16,795 bases of DNA from CAZIFG01 sp964539135 (GTDB lineage: Bacteria > Margulisbacteria > Marinamargulisbacteria > GCA-2716485 > CAZIFG01). The number at the start of each line of letters is the position of its first letter. Position 1 is the first letter of the stretch. Both the position numbers and the translations under genes were made by a program. The notes under the pieces are model-generated. The model ran no database searches. It was not told where the DNA came from and saw only the letters and a list, made by a program, of their open reading frames with translations. Below, one piece after another: positions 1 to 7,495 of this stretch. The stretch covers positions 1 to 16,795 of the forward strand of contig CAZIFG010000026.1 of the NCBI GenBank assembly GCA_964539135.1. Direction: 5' to 3'.

Positions 1-892
1 GCTTAATGTTAGGCGTCAGACTTTGAAGGGCAGTCGGAAAATCCACAACTTTGGTCGCATCGGTAGGATAGTCATCTTTACCATTAGGGACACCATCTCC
101 GTCGGTATCGTCATAGGGGAACCATTTACCGGTTAAGTAGGCCTCAACAGACTGCCGCTCTATAGTGGTTAGTTCCCGGTTATAGATGAGCACTTCTCGA
201 GCTTCGGCATCAGACGTTTCGTCAGTAAAATTAACTTGAACGCCTAAAGTCATATATTCAGGCGCATAATTCGTGCCAACAGGAGCAGAATCGTACAACA
301 CAGATCTATTGGCATAAAAATAAACTCTGGCAGGAGAACTTGTGTACCCCCCAGAATGGATATACCAAGTTCCACGGGTAATGGGGGCCGCCCCATCAGG
401 ATAGTAGGTGCCGCTATCTGTATAGATCATTTGGCGCCCCCACCATAAACCAAAAAGCCAGTTTCGACCTGAAGTTCGACTTTCCCATAATCGGCCTGTA
501 TTTCCCGTGCTTCTATAGCGTTCAACAATAAAAAGGGTATAAGTGAGTGTTGTTAAATTCAGATTTCCCATAGAGAGACTACTAGTGGTTCCAAATAGAA
601 TAGCAGGTAATCCATCGCCAGCATCTGAAATATAGGTAGCGCCGGATTTACCCGACGGAACAAAGGTATGATAGTTGCTTCCGGATAAATCTTTCCACTC
701 AGAAACAGCGGCATTATTAGCCGGTGTTGTGCCATTGCCGTTAACGTTGGTGGCATCATAGCGAAGGATAAGGTTAAGCGTTACGGGAAGGGATGTCGCT
801 GCAAAAACAGCAGTGGGAAAAAAGAGTATAAGAGACAAAAAGAGATAGATCGCTGAAGCTTTAAATCTACCGGTATGAATATAAGAGAACAT
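1..892 (-). CDS. Secreted LamG-like surface protein with calcium-binding TSP3 motif (partial)
   Basis: I translated the minus strand from an ATG at 892; the frame stays open to the left edge (297 codons), so the C-terminus is missing. Residues 12-31 form a hydrophobic signal peptide ending in AVFA, a good signal peptidase I site. Residues 40-257 look like a concanavalin A/LamG-type jelly-roll: an early RYDA...WKDLSG stretch and a late EVLIYNRELTTIERQ...YLTGKW stretch, both typical of bacterial LamG-like domains. At 261-278 follows a DTDGDGVPNGKDD motif of the thrombospondin type 3 calcium-binding class. The protein is therefore probably exported and bound to a surface or glycan; the ligand is unknown. 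It starts 51 nt after tatD on the same strand, so it may be the last gene of that transcript. No clear Shine-Dalgarno sequence is seen. The fold is well supported; the function is not. Confidence 0.8.
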   Translation of the reverse strand, partial: MFSYIHTGRFKASAIYLFLSLILFFPTAVFAATSLPVTLNLILRYDATNVNGNGTTPANNAAVSEWKDLSGSNYHTFVPSGKSGATYISDAGDGLPAILFGTTSSLSMGNLNLTTLTYTLFIVERYRSTGNTGRLWESRTSGRNWLFGLWWGRQMIYTDSGTYYPDGAAPITRGTWYIHSGGYTSSPARVYFYANRSVLYDSAPVGTNYAPEYMTLGVQVNFTDETSDAEAREVLIYNRELTTIERQSVEAYLTGKWFPYDDTDGDGVPNGKDDYPTDATKVVDFPTALQSLTPNIK

Positions 893-943
893 ATAGAAGA
901 AATCGTATCATAAAAAAAGATAAGGTAAAGAAAAAAACGACGA

Positions 944-1690
944 TTAATCCAAAGAAAAAAAGAAGCGTGCCGTTTGTGTGGTTTGAGAAATAACGGTATC
1001 TAAAGGAATATTTTTAATATCAGATATATGTCGAGCTATGGCACCTAAAAAAGCAGGATGATTTTCTTGACCTTTAAATTCGCGGGGTGTTAAGTAGGGG
1101 CAATCTGTTTCCAGCATCATTTTTTCAAGGGGGATTTCCTCAATAGCCTGAATCGTCTTTCCCGTAGGCGAGTAGGTAACAGTGCCTGTGAAGGAAAAGA
1201 AGCTATTGGGGCCCATCACAGCCTGTGTAAACGAGGTATCGCTGCTGTAGCAATGAAAGACCTTTTTAAGATCTGGAAAATCAGCCAGAATGGCAGCCAC
1301 ATCATCCTCACTGTGACGATTATGAATAATCACCGGCAGAGACAGTTCCCGTGCAAGCAAAAGTTGCGCGATAAAAAGTGCCTGTTGTTCTTTTCGAGTG
1401 CCATAATCATGGTAATAATCCAGGCCAATTTCTCCAATGGCCTTAAAGGGATGAGCAAGGGCAAGGCGTTTGACTTCGGGAACGTGATCCAGATGGGCAT
1501 ATTCACTGGGATAAAATCCAATAGTAGGCGAAATCATGGGATAGCGTTGGGAAAGATCCAGACATTGAAGTGCCGAATCGATGTTGGTCGCAACGCACAT
1601 GATATGAGAAACCCCAGCCAAAGTAGCCGCGTCTATAATCTCTGCGAGGGGGCGTTTGCACAAAAATAAATGGGCATGGGTATCAATCAT
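944..1690 (-). CDS. tatD: TatD-family metal-dependent hydrolase (DNase)
   Basis: This 248-aa protein has the usual length and all metal-site motifs of the TatD amidohydrolase family: H5-x-H7 in DTHAHL, E87 in GEIGLDYY, H123 in IIHNR, H146 in HCYSS and D196 in ETDCPYLTP. Family members are cytoplasmic TIM-barrel enzymes with two divalent metals that act as 3'-5' nucleases in DNA repair or turnover; some act on D-aminoacyl-tRNA or have other phosphoesterase activity. The usual G-I-H-P segment reads G-F-Y-P here (58-61), a mild variation. Its ATG overlaps the rsmI stop by four bases (ATGA), so the two are translationally coupled. Which TatD subtype it is (TatD, YcfH or YjjV-like) cannot be settled. 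Confidence 0.9.
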   Translation of the reverse strand: MIDTHAHLFLCKRPLAEIIDAATLAGVSHIMCVATNIDSALQCLDLSQRYPMISPTIGFYPSEYAHLDHVPEVKRLALAHPFKAIGEIGLDYYHDYGTRKEQQALFIAQLLLARELSLPVIIHNRHSEDDVAAILADFPDLKKVFHCYSSDTSFTQAVMGPNSFFSFTGTVTYSPTGKTIQAIEEIPLEKMMLETDCPYLTPREFKGQENHPAFLGAIARHISDIKNIPLDTVISQTTQTARFFFSLD

Positions 1691-2523
1691 GAACCAATCT
1701 CCAGCGCGGACGCGTACACTTTATTTTTAGGCCAGCCCAAAAGGCCTGCCATTTTTTTAAGTTGAGTAGGGGAAAGGCCCAGCTCTAAAAGGCCTGTAAG
1801 AACAGCAGGACTGGGCCCTGAGAGCTCAGACTCACAGGGAGGTGGAAAAATACAAATAGACCATTCACCCTTAATAGGGATTGTCTCTAAATCAGCAAGT
1901 ACGGTTTCAATAGGGCCAGAAATAAGCGTTTCAAAGGTTTTAGTCAGTTCCTTTCCAAGGACACAGGAACAGTCAGGCCACTCTTTTTGAATTGTATTTA
2001 GGCTTGACATTAAACGTTTGGGCGATTCAAACCACACAATGGGGCAATTCAGGTGCTGAATACGACGCAATTCCTGAAGAATCTCGCCAGACTTCCGGGG
2101 TAAAAATCCGGCAAAGTAATACTGAGAGCCAGAAAAACCGCTTACAGACAGCAGGCTTGAAATGGCCGAAGGACCTGGAATAGGGACAATACGAACACCT
2201 TTTTTACGGAGTTCTGAAACAGCAATGGCGCCAGGATCCGACAAACCGGGCGTGCCGGCATCTGTTAAAAGCGCAACATCGTGTCCTTGAGAGAGGGTAT
2301 CATACAGTTTAGGCCAGAGGTGAAATTCCTTGTGCTGATCTAAAGCAAATAAGGGGCAGGAAATGGCATAATGAGAGAGTAAAATACGGGTCACACGAGT
2401 GTCCTCGGCAGCAATAAGAGAAACAGACTTTAAAACATCAAGGAGCCGGAGCGTGACATCAGACAAATTGCCTATAGGTGTCGCACAAACATAAAGGCAG
2501 CCTAGGGTTTCTGTGGATTTAAT
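1687..2523 (-). CDS. rsmI: 16S rRNA (cytidine-2'-O)-methyltransferase RsmI, probable AUU start
   Basis: RsmI 2'-O-methylates C1402 of 16S rRNA in the ribosomal P site, using SAM. Family motifs present are LYVCATPIGNLSDVTLR (a SAM/substrate loop near the N-terminus), AAEDTR, DAGTPGLSDPG and PIPGPSA, plus a C-terminal helical region (LSPTQLKKMAGLLGWPKNKVY). The first ATG/GTG/TTG-type start in frame is a TTG at 2466, but that would cut off the conserved YVxATPIGN segment. The frame continues upstream to a TGA, and the only plausible start there is an ATT at 2521-2523, preceded by AAGGAG with a 6-nt gap. I take this as the start (278 aa). It lies inside the 3' end of the bactofilin gene, giving a 22-nt overlap. 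The gene overlaps tatD by 4 nt downstream. The function is secure; the start is an inference. Confidence 0.85.
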   Translation of the reverse strand: MKSTETLGCLYVCATPIGNLSDVTLRLLDVLKSVSLIAAEDTRVTRILLSHYAISCPLFALDQHKEFHLWPKLYDTLSQGHDVALLTDAGTPGLSDPGAIAVSELRKKGVRIVPIPGPSAISSLLSVSGFSGSQYYFAGFLPRKSGEILQELRRIQHLNCPIVWFESPKRLMSSLNTIQKEWPDCSCVLGKELTKTFETLISGPIETVLADLETIPIKGEWSICIFPPPCESELSGPSPAVLTGLLELGLSPTQLKKMAGLLGWPKNKVYASALEIGS

Positions 2524-2906
2524 TCGGGATCTCCTTCATAAGGGACATGTGTTTGGATGACATCCATATTCACATTGCCGCGGTAAATGCCGCCTTCATC
2601 CACTTTAAGATGTTCGCCGGTGACATTTCCATAAACTTGACCTGTGGCTAAAACATGTAGGCCTTTGAGGGTTTGAATACTACCAATGACTTCTCCCGCA
2701 ACCGTAAGGGTAGAGGCAAAAATAGTGGCTTTAACCTGACTATTTTTACCCACAAATACATCACCTTGAGAGTGAATTTCACCTTCTACGTTGCCTTCGA
2801 TACGGATAGAGCGCTGGGAGTGAAGGGTGCCTTTAATGCGAGTCTCTGATCCTATAACCGTAGCAATCAATTCTGTGTCTATTTTTTTATGACGATTCCA
2901 TACCAT
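2502..2906 (-). CDS. Bactofilin (polymer-forming cytoskeletal protein)
   Basis: This 134-aa protein is built of regular beta-helix repeats with the bactofilin pattern: VIGSETRIKGTL, IRIEGNVEGEI, VFVGKNSQVKATI, LTVAGEVIGSI, LHVLATGQVYGNVTG and a final VDEGGIYRGNV. Bactofilins self-assemble without nucleotide into membrane-associated filaments that localise cell-wall enzymes. The short charged N-terminus (MVWNRHKK) and Pro-containing C-terminus (ELNPQKP) are usual unstructured tails. The upstream neighbour on the same strand is an M23 peptidase, a pairing known for CcmA with LytM-type peptidases in Helicobacter and for bactofilins in other groups. Together they suggest a cell-shape module. The gene's tail contains the ribosome binding site and start of rsmI. 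Confidence 0.92.
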   Translation of the reverse strand: MVWNRHKKIDTELIATVIGSETRIKGTLHSQRSIRIEGNVEGEIHSQGDVFVGKNSQVKATIFASTLTVAGEVIGSIQTLKGLHVLATGQVYGNVTGEHLKVDEGGIYRGNVNMDVIQTHVPYEGDPELNPQKP

Positions 2907-2963
2907 AGGATCTTAACGCTATCACAAGCGCGTTATTTCAGCAAGATTTTCCAAAAGGCCCAT

Positions 2964-3917
2964 TTACCAAAAACGTTGACGCGCCGTTCTCAAATTAAGA
3001 CTGATATAAAGTGCGGGATTAACAGGCTCTTTAAATTTTCGAACTTCATAATGTAAGTGGGAGCCCGTGGAAGATCCTGTGGAACCGACCTGAGCGATAA
3101 CTTGACCTTTTTTAACCGTTTTACCTCGAGACGTCAGAAGATGAGAACAATGCGCGTAAAGCGTTCTATACCCATAGCCATGATTTAAAAGCACAACGTA
3201 GCCATAAGTGTGATGCCATCCTGCAAATTCCACAAGGCCATCTGCGGTGGCCTGAATGGGGGCGCCTGTCCATGTTGCGAAATCAAGGCCCTTATGAAAT
3301 CGATTGTGGCGATAAATAGGATGAAATCGCGTCCCATAGCCCGACCCAATACGGGCAAAAACAGGGCGAATGGAGGGGGTGTGATCAAATCTTTTTTTAT
3401 ATTGACGGGCAAGAGAATGAAGCGATTTGAGTCGTTTTTGCGCACGAATGGCCTCAGATTCTAGATATGAAATCTGAGCATTCATAGAAGGAATTGCCTC
3501 AAGACTTTGAGATCGCAAATCAGTTTCAGAGACGCTGGGATTAGCGTTGGTTATCGTTTTTTTTTTATCTGAATTCGGTGAATTCTGAGGGTTGGTTTCA
3601 CCTAAAAGGAATAATATCTGATGTTGTTTTTCCATCATGCTGTCGATATCATTTTGAAGCATCTGAATTCGGTCTTGTTGAGAAGCTAATTTAATAGCCC
3701 GTATATCGGATTTCTTTTTCAGAATTTTATAATGTGCCAATTGAACATTTGTATCAAAGGCTACAAAAATAGAGGCCACAAAAAGCAGGCAAAAAAACAA
3801 AATACTATAGAGAATCCACTTCACAAGACGCATGGAAAATCGCAGCGTAAAAGGGCCGCCAGCATGGGGCGGAATGAGCATTAGCGAATACAGTGACGAC
3901 GGCTTTTCATCTTTCAT
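2964..3917 (-). CDS. Membrane-anchored M23 (LytM-type) peptidoglycan endopeptidase
   Basis: This is a 317-aa bitopic protein. It has a cytoplasmic N-terminus of about 32 residues, one transmembrane helix at about 33-54, a periplasmic coiled-coil region (about 57-105 and 145-175) broken by a Ser/Asn/Pro-rich linker, and a C-terminal M23 domain (about 185-305). The zinc and catalytic residues are complete: GYGTRFHP with H199, HKGLD with H208 and D212, YAH with H256, and HLHYE with H287 and H289. M23 enzymes cut peptide cross-links in peptidoglycan; a complete site argues for an active hydrolase rather than an EnvC/NlpD-type activator. The bactofilin gene follows on the same strand, as in known shape modules. 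The first ATG lies only 8 nt after a TATAAT box, so translation may be nearly leaderless; the next in-frame ATG is codon 13. Confidence 0.92.
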   Translation of the reverse strand: MKDEKPSSLYSLMLIPPHAGGPFTLRFSMRLVKWILYSILFFCLLFVASIFVAFDTNVQLAHYKILKKKSDIRAIKLASQQDRIQMLQNDIDSMMEKQHQILFLLGETNPQNSPNSDKKKTITNANPSVSETDLRSQSLEAIPSMNAQISYLESEAIRAQKRLKSLHSLARQYKKRFDHTPSIRPVFARIGSGYGTRFHPIYRHNRFHKGLDFATWTGAPIQATADGLVEFAGWHHTYGYVVLLNHGYGYRTLYAHCSHLLTSRGKTVKKGQVIAQVGSTGSSTGSHLHYEVRKFKEPVNPALYISLNLRTARQRFW

Positions 3918-3925
3918 GGAAGCGT

Positions 3926-3955
3926 ATTATACCGCACAAGCATAGAATTCGTCAC
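3926..3955 (-). promoter_or_regulatory. Putative sigma70-type promoter of the M23 peptidase gene
   Basis: On the minus strand a TATAAT box (3931-3926) is preceded by an 18-bp spacer and a GTGACG -35 candidate (3955-3950). The -10 is a perfect consensus. It ends only 8 nt before the ATG, implying a leader of a few bases at most. Confidence 0.5.
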
Positions 3956-4087
3956 CTGAGAACGTAAATAGAATAAATTTCAAAAAAAAATTCAAAAAAC
4001 ACAATGTTATGATAAAATTTAGAATTCAGAGGGGTAGAGACGCCCTCAGCCGTAGGTTTTGGTACGGGCGGTTGCGGAGGTGCTGCA

Positions 4088-4774
4088 GTGGATGGTGCTG
4101 GAAGGGTAATAACCTGGAATTCAGGAGGCGTTTCGGAATTTAAACCTTCAGAAGCAGTAGGGGCTAGTGGCAGTGTTGTTTCTGTAAGTCTTCCAGAGGC
4201 AGAGCTTGAAGATCTGAATGTCAGTCAAAAGGCAATTTTTAGAGTGGTTTCTTTTTTTCAAAAACTTGGAATACTAAGTGCCTGTAAAATAACAGTCAAT
4301 GGGAGCCCAATCACAGACTTAGAGTCAATAAAAAGGGAATCTGGAGAGGCTTTTGACTGTCAGTTTTGGGATGTCGCAGATGCCAAAAGTTAGCATGGGG
4401 CGATATTAAAGAAATTCAAAATTATGCCATGAAAGCCACCATAGAGACGTATATTCAAGCCCTTCGCTCAGGCGCTAAGGATATAAGTTTTGAGACATTT
4501 ATAAAAAGCAATGAATCTGTAAAAGAAAATTTTAATGACTTAATCAGTTTGGAAGATACCCTACATCCCATGATTTGTGTTGGAGAAAGCCCTAGAAACA
4601 CGTGTATACTCAATCATGATAGCCTTATGAAACTCGGATATAAAGAAAAAACAAGGAGAGACGGTAGATCTGTTGTAAATGGATATTTTATGCCAAACGC
4701 AGTATATCAGCGGATAAAAGGAGCGCTTTATTCGCAATCTACAGCTGCAGTTGTCATGGCTATGCAATCTAAAA
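4088..4774 (+). pseudogene. Decayed or frameshifted gene of unknown function beside tRNA-Pro
   Basis: Two overlapping plus-strand frames look like one broken gene. The first (4088-4393, GTG start with GGAGG 7 nt upstream) gives about 101 aa beginning VDGAGRVITW and ending WDVADAKS. The frame is open back to 4016 and would add a Gly-rich stretch, but has no start codon there. The second frame, offset by -1, overlaps it at about 4366-4393 and continues with MKATIETYIQ (ATG 4429) through ALYSQSTAAVV. It lacks a ribosome binding site and reads on into the antisense of tRNA-Pro, whose last 30 or so codons (GFEPATPSPP and onward) are a well-known artefact. An indel near the A-run at 4383-4386 would join the frames. 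I do not recognise the family. The alternative is two small independent genes. Confidence 0.45.
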
Positions 4775-4852
4775 TGGTCGGGATGACTGGATTTGAACCA
4801 GCGACCCCCAGTCCCCCAGACTGGTGCGCTAACCGGGCTGCGCTACATCCCG
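4775..4852 (-). tRNA. tRNA-Pro (GGG anticodon), CCA encoded
   Basis: The reverse complement folds as a cloverleaf. The acceptor stem CGGGATG/CATCCCG is followed by discriminator A and an encoded CCA (4777-4775). The anticodon stem CCAGT/ACTGG encloses the loop CTGGGGG, giving anticodon GGG, which reads CCC/CCU proline codons. The T arm GCTGG-TTCAAAT-CCAGT is regular. The 5' end lies 13 nt after the ftsH stop on the same strand with no room for a promoter, so it is probably co-transcribed with ftsH and released by RNase P. Confidence 0.95.
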
Positions 4853-4865
4853 ACAGATGTAAAAA

Positions 4866-6710
4866 TTATTGAGCTTCTGGGTCTTTGCCTTCGAATAGAG
4901 CCATGAATTCAGGCCCATCAATAACTTCTTTTTCTTTTAAAACAACGGCCATTTTTTCAATCAAGTCTTTATGCTTGTTGATAATGTCAGTGGCTTCCCG
5001 ATACGAAGAGTTTAATAGCAATTGAATTTCTTCGTCAATAGCTTGTGCGGTGGCATCGGAGTAATCTTGGGCTTGATTGGGGTAATTCTTACCTAAAAAG
5101 ACCTGTTGTTCTTGATGGCCATACTTGCGGGGGCCTAATTTAGCACTCATCCCATAGGTGCACACATAATGCCGGGCAAGGGCAGTGGCACGCTCAATGT
5201 CATTAGATGCACCAGAGGTAATATCTCCAATAAAAAGCTGTTCAGCGACGCGTCCGCCCATGAAAACCTTAATATTATTTTCAATCTCGGTTTTAGAGCT
5301 TAAATATTTGTCTTTTTCAGGGAGTTGAAGGGTATAGCCTAGGGCCATGCCGCGAGGGAGAATGCTGACCTTGTGAACGGGGTCTGTTTCAGGCAAAGCA
5401 GCGGCCACAATGGCATGTCCCAGCTCATGATAGGTAATAATGTTTTTTTCTTTTTCAGTCATCACACGAGATTTACGTTGAGGACCTGCCATGACACGAT
5501 CCGTTGATTCTTCAAGGTCTTCCATCGTAATTTGCTTGCGACTATGTCGAGCGGCTAAAAGCGCTGCTTCATTCATTAAATTGGCCAAATCGGCTCCCGT
5601 AAAGCCAGGGGTACGTTTCGCAATAATATCGAGAACAACAGAAGGTGCCAATTTTTTATGTTTAGCGTGAATTTTGAGAATATCGGCTCGTCCGGTAATA
5701 TCGGGTCTATCCACTGTAATTTGACGGTCAAAACGACCCGGACGTAAAAGCGCAGGGTCCAAAATGTCGGGTCTATTGGTAGCCGCAATGACAATAATGG
5801 TTTGATTGGCATCAAAGCCATCCATTTGAACCAAGAGTTGATTTAAAGTTTGTTCGCGTTCATCATGACCACCGCCCATACCGGCACCACGATGGCGCCC
5901 AACAGCATCAATTTCATCTAAAAAGATCAAGCAGGGCTGACTCTTTTTAGCTTGTTCAAAAAGGTCTCGAACTCGAGAGGCCCCAACGCCGACAAACATT
6001 TCCACAAAGTCCGAGCCAGACAAACTAAAAAATGGCACATCCGCTTCCCCAGCGATGGCTCGAGCAAGCAAGGTTTTTCCCGTTCCTGGAGGGCCCATTA
6101 ACAAAACGCCTTTAGGGATTTTAGCCCCAATATCTGTGTATTTTTTAGGGTGTTTTAAGAAATCAACAATTTCAGAAAGTTCTTCTATCGCTTCATTGGC
6201 ACCGGCAACATCATTAAAAGTCGTGACTTTATCGCCAGGTTTACGCTCAAATTGTTTGGCTCTTGATTTGCCAAATTGAAGGGCCTGCCCCCCCATGCCT
6301 TGGGCCTGACGAAAAATAAAAAACCACAACCCAAAAATAAGGAGAAAGGGTAAGATAGCCTGAGCAAAAAGAGACCATGCCCAACTGGAATCCGAAGGAT
6401 CCACAAAAAGATTAATCCCCTTAGCTTCTAATTCGGGTAAAAAAGTGGGATATTCCAGGTAATTTGTGGTGATGTGTTTGCCATCTTTGGTGACACCTTT
6501 TAATTTTTTATCGGTGGAAAGAATGGTGATTTTAGAAAAGGAATTATTGGCGATTTCGCGTTTAAATTCAGAATAGCCCACATTTTTTTCTTTGGGGGCT
6601 TGAAAACTTTGAACAATAAAAGTGGCAATCATAAGACCGAGAAGGATATACCAGATCAAATTTCGAAATTCTTTTTTCTGGGGTTTGTTTTTTGGGGCTG
6701 CAGCTGTCAT
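4866..6710 (-). CDS. ftsH: ATP-dependent zinc metalloprotease FtsH
   Basis: FtsH is a hexameric inner-membrane AAA+ protease that degrades membrane proteins and short-lived regulators. This 614-aa copy is full length. It has TM helix 1 at about 19-35, a periplasmic domain, TM helix 2 at about 112-133, Walker A GPPGTGKT (206-213), Walker B IFLDEID (262-268), the second region of homology ATNRPDILDPALLRPGRFDR (310-329), and zinc site HELGH (428-432), with the later Asp in GASNDIERA. The protease segment reads GYTLQLPEKDKYL where many Proteobacteria have a different sequence; this may be a taxonomic clue. The ATG at 6710 has AGGAG about 13 nt upstream, a rather long spacing. hisB lies 82 nt upstream and tRNA-Pro 13 nt downstream. 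Confidence 0.98.
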   Translation of the reverse strand: MTAAAPKNKPQKKEFRNLIWYILLGLMIATFIVQSFQAPKEKNVGYSEFKREIANNSFSKITILSTDKKLKGVTKDGKHITTNYLEYPTFLPELEAKGINLFVDPSDSSWAWSLFAQAILPFLLIFGLWFFIFRQAQGMGGQALQFGKSRAKQFERKPGDKVTTFNDVAGANEAIEELSEIVDFLKHPKKYTDIGAKIPKGVLLMGPPGTGKTLLARAIAGEADVPFFSLSGSDFVEMFVGVGASRVRDLFEQAKKSQPCLIFLDEIDAVGRHRGAGMGGGHDEREQTLNQLLVQMDGFDANQTIIVIAATNRPDILDPALLRPGRFDRQITVDRPDITGRADILKIHAKHKKLAPSVVLDIIAKRTPGFTGADLANLMNEAALLAARHSRKQITMEDLEESTDRVMAGPQRKSRVMTEKEKNIITYHELGHAIVAAALPETDPVHKVSILPRGMALGYTLQLPEKDKYLSSKTEIENNIKVFMGGRVAEQLFIGDITSGASNDIERATALARHYVCTYGMSAKLGPRKYGHQEQQVFLGKNYPNQAQDYSDATAQAIDEEIQLLLNSSYREATDIINKHKDLIEKMAVVLKEKEVIDGPEFMALFEGKDPEAQ

Positions 6711-6755
6711 AAGCTTAAATAGATCTCCTTAAAAAATTTAATCAAAACGAGATCT

Positions 6756-6785
6756 AGTGTACCCTGTTTCAGGGGAAAGAGGCAA
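6756..6785 (-). promoter_or_regulatory. Putative ftsH promoter
   Basis: In the 82-nt gap between hisB and ftsH the minus strand reads TTGCCT (6785-6780), an 18-bp spacer and TACACT (6761-6756). The spacer contains a small inverted repeat, CCCTG-AAA-CAGGG. This would let ftsH be expressed apart from hisB. It is pattern-based only. Confidence 0.4.
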
Positions 6786-6792
6786 CTGCGCC

Positions 6793-7383
6793 CTAAAGAA
6801 GACCTTTTGTAGAAGGGATTCCCGATTTTCGAGGGTCCAGTTGTGTGGCTTGATCCAAACAAATGCCCAATGCTTTAAAACAGGATTCAATAATATGATG
6901 GGTATTTTTACCGCGAATGATAGAAACATGCAGCGAAATTCTGGCGTTCATCACAAAGGCATTAAAAAACTCTTCCGTCAGTTCAGTATCAAAGTCTCCT
7001 ACCTTAGCAGCAGGCATAGGGCAGTCAAAAACCAAGCAGGGGCGGTTACTGACATCAATGGCAAGTTGGCAGAGCGTTTCATCCATAGGAATTAAAACAG
7101 AGGCGTAGCGTTTAATGCCAGCAGCATCGCCTAAGGCCTGACGAAAAGCATGTCCCAAGCAAATGCCGACATCTTCAACTGAATGATGAAAATCAATATG
7201 CGTATCCCCTTTCATCTGAACAGAAAGATTAAAAAGACCATGTTTGGTAAACAGGTCTAGCATATGATCTAAAAACCCAACGCCTGTGGCGATAGTGGCC
7301 TTGCCTGTTCCATCTAAATCGAAGTCTAAGGAGATGCTTGTTTCTGAAGTTTGTCGTGAAATACTAGCGTGTCTTGAGCTCAT
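6793..7383 (-). CDS. hisB: Imidazoleglycerol-phosphate dehydratase (histidine biosynthesis)
   Basis: The enzyme converts imidazoleglycerol phosphate to imidazoleacetol phosphate, the sixth step of histidine synthesis, using a Mn cluster bound by two HHxxE-type motifs. Both are present: HHSVED (66-71) and HHIIE (162-166). At 196 aa it is the normal length of a monofunctional HisB, without the fused phosphatase domain of enteric bacteria. The ATG at 7383 is preceded by GAGGAG with good spacing and by an extended -10 promoter candidate. No other his gene lies in the window, so the pathway is either scattered or incomplete. ftsH follows on the same strand. Confidence 0.96.
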   Translation of the reverse strand: MSSRHASISRQTSETSISLDFDLDGTGKATIATGVGFLDHMLDLFTKHGLFNLSVQMKGDTHIDFHHSVEDVGICLGHAFRQALGDAAGIKRYASVLIPMDETLCQLAIDVSNRPCLVFDCPMPAAKVGDFDTELTEEFFNAFVMNARISLHVSIIRGKNTHHIIESCFKALGICLDQATQLDPRKSGIPSTKGLL

Positions 7384-7424
7384 AAAGTCTCCTCATGAAG
7401 ATAAAGTCTAATGTTAATGGCGCT

Positions 7425-7433
7425 ACTATAGCA
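7425..7433 (-). promoter_or_regulatory. Putative extended -10 promoter of hisB
   Basis: The minus strand reads TGCTATAGT (7433-7425), an extended -10 element (TGn plus TATAGT) about 41 nt before the hisB ATG. No good -35 is seen, as is common with extended -10 promoters. Confidence 0.4.
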
Positions 7434-7495
7434 TATTCATCAAAAACAGACTAAGTAGATATTACCCCAGATCCCAACAAATAAACCCGGCTCAC

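Noticed and set aside
559..759. 66-aa minus-strand frame
   Set aside because: It is in a different frame within the LamG-like gene, which has a signal peptide and clear domains.
2466..2466. TTG at 2466 as the start of rsmI
   Set aside because: It would remove the conserved ATPIGN loop, which is coded in frame just upstream.
4377..4395. Programmed -1 frameshift joining the two frames at 4366-4393
   Set aside because: The site (GCC AAA AGT TAG) is not a good slippery heptamer and no downstream structure is evident; mutation is simpler.
4775..4872. C-terminal extension of the plus-strand frame through the tRNA (GFEPATPSPP...)
   Set aside because: It is the antisense translation of tRNA-Pro, a known annotation artefact.
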